Positions 5,781 to 7,411 of a DNA stretch of 7,411 bases are shown one piece after another. Both the position numbers and the translations under genes were made by a program. The stretch comes from Rhodospirillaceae bacterium. GTDB lineage: Bacteria > Pseudomonadota > Alphaproteobacteria > MPNO01 > UBA2964. The stretch lies in NCBI GenBank assembly GCA_018660305.1, contig JABJKO010000232.1, forward strand, positions 1 through 7,411, in the 5' to 3' direction. Below the pieces are notes generated by a model. That model did not search any database and had not been told where the DNA came from. It was given only the letters and a program-made list of their open reading frames with translations. How positions within the stretch are numbered: position 1 is the stretch's first letter; every line of letters begins with the position of its first letter.

Positions 5781-7316
5781 ATGAGTGATGACGGGCTGCG
5801 CGGGTTTATGCGCGATGTCAGCAAGTCGGGTGATCTCGACACAAAGGACATGAAGAAAAAGGGATCGGACCCCAAGAGTTCGGCCGCAACCCGTAATATG
5901 CAGGATCAGTCCCTGCGCGGTTATCTGCAGAAACTGGAGCGGGCCGGCGAAATGGTCCGTGTCGAGAAAGAAGTGGATGTTGCCACCAACCTCGCCGCCA
6001 TCGGCTGGAAAACATACGACCAGCTGGGCAAAGGCACCTATTACTCCAACATCAAGGGCCACCCCGGCTGGGATGCCTGCACCCAAATCTTCGCCGACCG
6101 CAAGAAATGGGCCATGGGGCTGAGCCTGACCGAAGACGAGTTCCTCAGCGGTATCCTGCGCAAGGTGGCCAAGCCCATCGACCCGGTGGTCGAGGACAAC
6201 CCCAACGCCCCGTGCCAGGAGGTGGTCAAGATCGGCGACGAAGCGTCGCTCTACGATATTCCCGTGGCGACCATATCTGAACTGGACGGCGGGCCGTTTA
6301 TCCCTGGCGGCATGTCCATCATGAAGGACCCGGAAACCGGTATCCGGAATATTTCCATCCATCGTCAGCAGATCTTCGACAAGCACCATACCGGCTTTCT
6401 GATGCTGCCGCGCCAGGCCCGCACCATCCATGACAAGTACAAAGACCGTGGCGAGAACGTGCCGGTGGCCGTGGTCGTCGGCGCCCATCCGGCCATCTTC
6501 TTCGGGTCCGCCTTCACCACGACCTTCGGCGTGGACGAGCTGTCCATATCCGGTGCCCTGCTGGGCGACCCGGTGCGGCTGGTGAAATGCAAGACCATCG
6601 ACGTGGAAGTCCCGGCCGATGCGGAGCTCATCCTCGAAGGCGAGATCCTCATGGGCGAAATGCGCGACGAAGGCCCGTTCGGCGAAGTGCCCGGCACCTA
6701 TGCCGAGGCCGACCAGACCGAAGTATTCCGGGTCAAGGCCATCACCCATCGCCGCGATCCCATATATTATGCGCTCCATTGCGGCATGCCGGTCACCGAC
6801 ACGCAGGCGACCACCGGCATCGGCATCGAGGTCGCCACCTGGGATCATCTCAGCAAGGTCGAGGGCGGCATGAACATCCTCGACGTGCGTTGCCACACGG
6901 CCAGCGGGCTGATGATGATCGTCATCAAGCTGCGCCCGCGCATCGAAGGCCAGGCTAAGACCGCGCTTCTGGCCGCTCTGTCCGGCCCCTATCTGCATCC
7001 CAAGATCGCCATCGCGGTGGACGAAGACATCGACGCCAACGATCTACGCCAGGTGATCTGGTCCATGACCACCCGCGTCCATGCGGAAAAAGATGTGACA
7101 TTCATTCACAACACGCGGACCTTCGCGCTTGACAAAATTTCGCCGGTTGCCGAAGACGGCAATCAGTTCGAACGCATGGGCACCAAATGGCTGATCGACG
7201 CCACCATGCCGGCGCCCACCCATCCCGAAGCCCGCGAACAGTTCCAGCGCGCCATGCCGAAGAATTTCGACTCGGTGGATATCGAGGATTTCCTGCCGGA
7301 AGAGCTATTTAAGTAA
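5781..7316 (+). CDS. UbiD-family prenylated-FMN-dependent (de)carboxylase
   Basis: This 511-aa cytoplasmic enzyme belongs to the UbiD/Fdc1 family, which reversibly decarboxylates aromatic, heteroaromatic or alpha,beta-unsaturated acids using prenylated FMN made by UbiX. The family's Glu-Arg-Glu catalytic triad is visible as R195 (in NISIHR, 190-195), E297 and E302 (in DEGPFGE, 296-302). N190 and E253 (GVDEL, 250-254) match two metal/prFMN-phosphate ligands of Aspergillus Fdc1. At the position of the third, usually His, I find Q212, though H217 is near. The C-terminal block GPYLHPKIAIAVDEDID (402-418) is typical. The first 39 residues are extra and repeat the family's usual N-terminal motif: LRGF near residue 6 and LRGY near residue 45. 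This is probably not the ubiquinone-pathway UbiD. Linkage to an enoyl-CoA hydratase suggests catabolism. No UbiX lies in the window. Confidence 0.94.
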   Translation: MSDDGLRGFMRDVSKSGDLDTKDMKKKGSDPKSSAATRNMQDQSLRGYLQKLERAGEMVRVEKEVDVATNLAAIGWKTYDQLGKGTYYSNIKGHPGWDACTQIFADRKKWAMGLSLTEDEFLSGILRKVAKPIDPVVEDNPNAPCQEVVKIGDEASLYDIPVATISELDGGPFIPGGMSIMKDPETGIRNISIHRQQIFDKHHTGFLMLPRQARTIHDKYKDRGENVPVAVVVGAHPAIFFGSAFTTTFGVDELSISGALLGDPVRLVKCKTIDVEVPADAELILEGEILMGEMRDEGPFGEVPGTYAEADQTEVFRVKAITHRRDPIYYALHCGMPVTDTQATTGIGIEVATWDHLSKVEGGMNILDVRCHTASGLMMIVIKLRPRIEGQAKTALLAALSGPYLHPKIAIAVDEDIDANDLRQVIWSMTTRVHAEKDVTFIHNTRTFALDKISPVAEDGNQFERMGTKWLIDATMPAPTHPEAREQFQRAMPKNFDSVDIEDFLPEELFK

Positions 7317-7324
7317 CTAAAGCC

Positions 7325-7378
7325 CCCCTCCCCTGTATCCGCTTCGCGGCTACAGCCTCCCCCACGATGGGGGAGGGG
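7325..7378. repeat. Nested hairpin repeat element downstream of the UbiD gene
   Basis: Two hairpins lie side by side. The first has CTGTA and CCGC pairing with GCGG and TACAG (7333-7355, one mismatch). The second has CCTCCCCCA pairing perfectly with TGGGGGAGG (7356-7376, loop CGA). In addition CCCCTCCCC (7325-7333) can pair with GGGGAGGGG (7370-7378), enclosing the first hairpin and competing with the second. This arrangement resembles dispersed palindromic intergenic repeats common in alphaproteobacteria. It may also act as a 3' stabiliser or weak terminator for the UbiD transcript, but no T-tract follows. The remaining bases to 7411 hold no gene that I can see. Confidence 0.6.
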
Positions 7379-7411
7379 AAATTAAAGTCGCCAACCGTTG
7401 AAAATACTTTC

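Noticed and set aside
5382..6998. Long open frame on the minus strand (538 codons) opposite the hydratase end and the UbiD gene
   Set aside because: It lies antisense to two genes with clear family motifs. Its translation is rich in His, Asp, Gly and Ala without any recognisable motif, as expected for a GC-rich shadow frame.

Overview
The window is about 60% GC and reads as chromosomal DNA of a proteobacterium, most likely an alphaproteobacterium. The supporting signs are high-GC codon use, a TRAP-type binding protein, a TauE/SafE permease, and a C-rich/G-rich hairpin repeat at the right edge of a kind I associate with alphaproteobacterial intergenic DNA. The taxonomic call is an inference. 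No RNA genes, transposases, integrases or CRISPR arrays are visible. Nothing suggests a recent mobile island.

Left arm, minus strand (1-4681). Reading right to left, this arm carries a small uncharacterised protein (4681-4253), a TauE/SafE-family permease (4247-3513), an NAD(P)-dependent aldehyde dehydrogenase (3434-1914), a TRAP periplasmic solute-binding protein (1781-795) and a Gfo/Idh/MocA-family oxidoreductase cut by the window edge (652 to <1). The first two genes are separated by only 5 bases and are probably translationally coupled. A strong intrinsic terminator with a C(UUCG)G tetraloop at 726-757 closes the transcript after the TRAP gene, so the oxidoreductase is probably a separate unit.

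Right arm, plus strand (4830-7316). An enoyl-CoA hydratase/isomerase (crotonase family) is followed 84 bases later by a UbiD-family prenylated-FMN decarboxylase. They probably form an operon, with a perfect 7-bp hairpin in the gap. The two arms diverge from a 148-base region (4682-4829) holding two perfect inverted repeats side by side, a plausible operator region. No other gap exceeds 150 bases.

Taken together, the content suggests catabolism of an organic acid or aromatic/unsaturated acid: uptake (TRAP), export or import of a small anion (TauE/SafE), aldehyde oxidation, CoA-linked hydration and prFMN-dependent (de)carboxylation. The actual substrate cannot be read from the sequence. No UbiX (prFMN synthase), CoA ligase, regulator or TRAP membrane subunit lies in the window.

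The most unusual points are these: a lysine/alanine-rich, histone-H1-like tail on the enoyl-CoA hydratase; an apparent duplication of the N-terminal motif of the UbiD protein; a possible glutamine in place of a metal-binding histidine in that UbiD; and the paired operators between the arms.
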